From Prasinococcaceae sp. CCMP 1430 (lineage: Eukaryota > Prasinodermophyta > Palmophyllophyceae > Prasinococcales > Prasinococcaceae), in NCBI GenBank assembly GCA_013416795.1, contig RQSC01000028.1, positions 128,223-192,222 on the forward strand: a stretch of DNA of 64,000 nucleotides. Reading direction: 5' to 3'. A program made the position numbers and the translations under genes. Each line of letters opens with the position of its first letter. Position 1 is the first letter of the stretch. The notes under the pieces were generated by a model. The model saw only the letters and a program-made list of their open reading frames with translations. It searched no databases and was not told the origin of the DNA. Positions 62,998 through 64,000 of this stretch are shown one piece after another.

Positions 62998-63573
62998 ATG
63001 TACGACTCGAAACCCCAACACGCGAAACACCCAAACCTCAACACGTTCTTTCTGCGGGCCGCGCGCGCCGCGCCGCCGCCACAGCGCGGGCGGGCGGGTG
63101 TCGCTCGAGTGCTGCTCGCGCGCCCAGGAGGCGGCGCGTCGCGCGGAGCTGCGGGCGCTGCGGGTGGGCCGGGCGAGGTGGGCGGGGTGGGCGAGGTGGG
63201 TGAGGCTGACGGCGCGGAGCTACCCGAGCACGTGGCGGACGAGGATGAAATCGAGGCGAAGCGCATGGCGGCCCGGATGGCGAAGGTGATGGGGGGCGTG
63301 TCAATGAGTACACTCAAGCAGGAGCGCGACGCTGGGATCGAAGCTCTCGTCGCCGCGCGCGTGCGGCTGCGCTCCGATCGCGACGGCACCCTGCCCGCCG
63401 CGGCACTCGCCGCGCTGCTCGCTGAGCGTGACAGCGGCGCGGCTGTCGGCGACCTAGCTGCCAGGTATGACGTTGACGAGGAAACGCTGCGGACTGCGCT
63501 GTTGCACGTGTGCTACATTCGGCCTGTCGTGATCGAACGGGTGGAGAATGAGGCACTGCCACCTATGCGATAA
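62998..63573 (+). CDS. Small protein, unknown, with possible organelle targeting
   Basis: ATG 62998 (MYDSKPQHAKHPNLNTFFLR) opens 191 codons without an intron. The first 60 residues are Arg/Ala/Gly-rich and could be a transit peptide or be non-coding. The last 120 look properly coding: PEHVADEDEIEAKRMAARMA, KVMGGVSMSTLKQERDAGIE, then ALVAARVRLRSDRDGTLPAA and the end LAARYDVDEETLRTALLHVC with RPVVIERVENEALPPMR. The segment LAARYDVDEETLRTAL resembles a small helix-turn-helix. I recognise no family. The 5' flank contains AAACCCTATG and GAAACCCCAACACGCG, like the motif found near other starts. If that motif marks the promoter, the true start may be further downstream, for instance ATG 63265. Confidence 0.5.
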   Translation: MYDSKPQHAKHPNLNTFFLRAARAAPPPQRGRAGVARVLLARPGGGASRGAAGAAGGPGEVGGVGEVGEADGAELPEHVADEDEIEAKRMAARMAKVMGGVSMSTLKQERDAGIEALVAARVRLRSDRDGTLPAAALAALLAERDSGAAVGDLAARYDVDEETLRTALLHVCYIRPVVIERVENEALPPMR

Positions 63574-63804
63574 TACACTGCTGCACCACTGCGGACGAAG
63601 CACGCGCTCTCTCCAGCGCGCGCGTGCGAGCGCTACTGCTTGGCCCTCTAGTCCACGTGTCGGTGGCATGAATGCAATGGTACAGGTGGCATTTATCATT
63701 ACAGTGTCGCAGCCGTCGCTGCTGCCGCGGCGGCGACGGCAGCAGCAGCGGGTGCAGTGTGTGTGTGTGTGTGGTGGTGTGTGGGGGGGTTAACCAGCTG
63801 CGTC
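63574..63804. other. Convergent 3' intergenic region
   Basis: It holds a (GT)n-type tract (about 63759-63780) and CAG/CGG-rich triplets. No gene was seen. Confidence 0.4.
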
Positions 63805-64000
63805 TCAATGCGTGCCGCCGCCCGCAGCAGCAGCGGCGACATCCTCAGCGGCATCCTGCTCCTCGAGCTCCTTCGCCAGGCGCTTGCGCTCCGCTGCCTG
63901 CCGCATTCGCTGCAGCACCATATCCTCGAAGCCCCGATGCCCCAGCGCCGTGGCAGTGGCGGGCTTGGCTGCCGCGGCCGGCTTTGCCGCTCCATGCTGC
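63805..64000 (-). CDS. C-terminal end of an Ala/Lys-rich protein, runs off the window
   Basis: On the minus strand the frame entering from the right edge reads AAKPAAAAKPATATALGHRG, then FEDMVLQRMRQAAERKRLAK and ELEEQDAAEDVAAAAAGG, and stops at TGA 63807-63805. It has balanced charged helices typical of coding sequence; no ATG-initiated frame shows it because only its end is inside the window. The motif GFEDMVLQRMRQ followed by a Lys/Glu/Arg helix suggests a coiled coil or nucleic-acid binding tail, but no family can be named. Confidence 0.5.
   Translation of the reverse strand, partial: QHGAAKPAAAAKPATATALGHRGFEDMVLQRMRQAAERKRLAKELEEQDAAEDVAAAAAGGGTH

Noticed and set aside
61143..63203. 686-codon plus-strand frame opposite the MmgE/PrpD gene
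   Set aside because: It is fully antisense to a well-conserved enzyme and has repetitive Val/Gly/Leu/Arg composition.

Overview
The window is nuclear DNA of a photosynthetic, flagellated unicellular eukaryote with very high GC (well above 60% by eye). Genes have spliceosomal introns with AG acceptors, most often about 70-200 nt (largest about 490). I traced 29 introns by keeping conserved protein families in frame, and 22 of them start with GTRCG rather than the usual GTRAG. Outer dynein arm docking protein, DNAAF4 and enkurin imply motile cilia. A DPE2-type glucanotransferase and a plastid-like rpoC1 fragment imply a plastid lineage. A haptophyte-like alga fits best (inference); other GC-rich algae are not excluded.

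Layout. 0-12 kb: a WD-repeat protein (+), a UBE2C-type ubiquitin-conjugating enzyme (-), an ODA1-type docking-complex coiled coil (+), an acidic Ser-rich protein (-), the C-terminal part of an unknown protein (-), and an organellar ClpX (+). 12-23 kb: a LysM/transglycosylase-like protein (+), an SGNH esterase (-), DNAAF4 (-), a DPE2 gene (-) cut off at an AT-rich block carrying an rpoC1-like fragment, an ankyrin/IQ protein (+) and enkurin (-). 23-41 kb: a secreted protein, uS17m, transportin, a PARP-domain protein, a membrane protein, an LRR plus 2-oxoglutarate-oxygenase fusion, 14-3-3, a small helical protein, half of a biotinyl domain, a second secreted protein and a somatomedin-B/Pro-Ala-rich secreted protein. 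43-64 kb: an RlmL-type methyltransferase and an SDR on either side of a 442-N gap, a large conserved protein with a homopolymer frameshift, a BIG-type ARF-GEF, a third secreted protein, an arrestin-fold protein, an MmgE/PrpD protein, a small unknown protein and the end of a further gene.

Genes are single units on alternating strands, often head to head over GC-rich intergenic DNA, as in compact eukaryotic genomes. There are no operons. I saw no rRNA, tRNA, CRISPR array, transposon or virus. Many start codons are unresolved because first exons are short and GC-rich DNA leaves spurious frames open on both strands. The most unusual points are the plastid-like fragment ending the DPE2 gene, the shifted splice-donor consensus, the LRR-oxygenase fusion, the ClpX without zinc finger or intact ClpP-binding loop, and a telo-box-like motif recurring at gene 5' ends.
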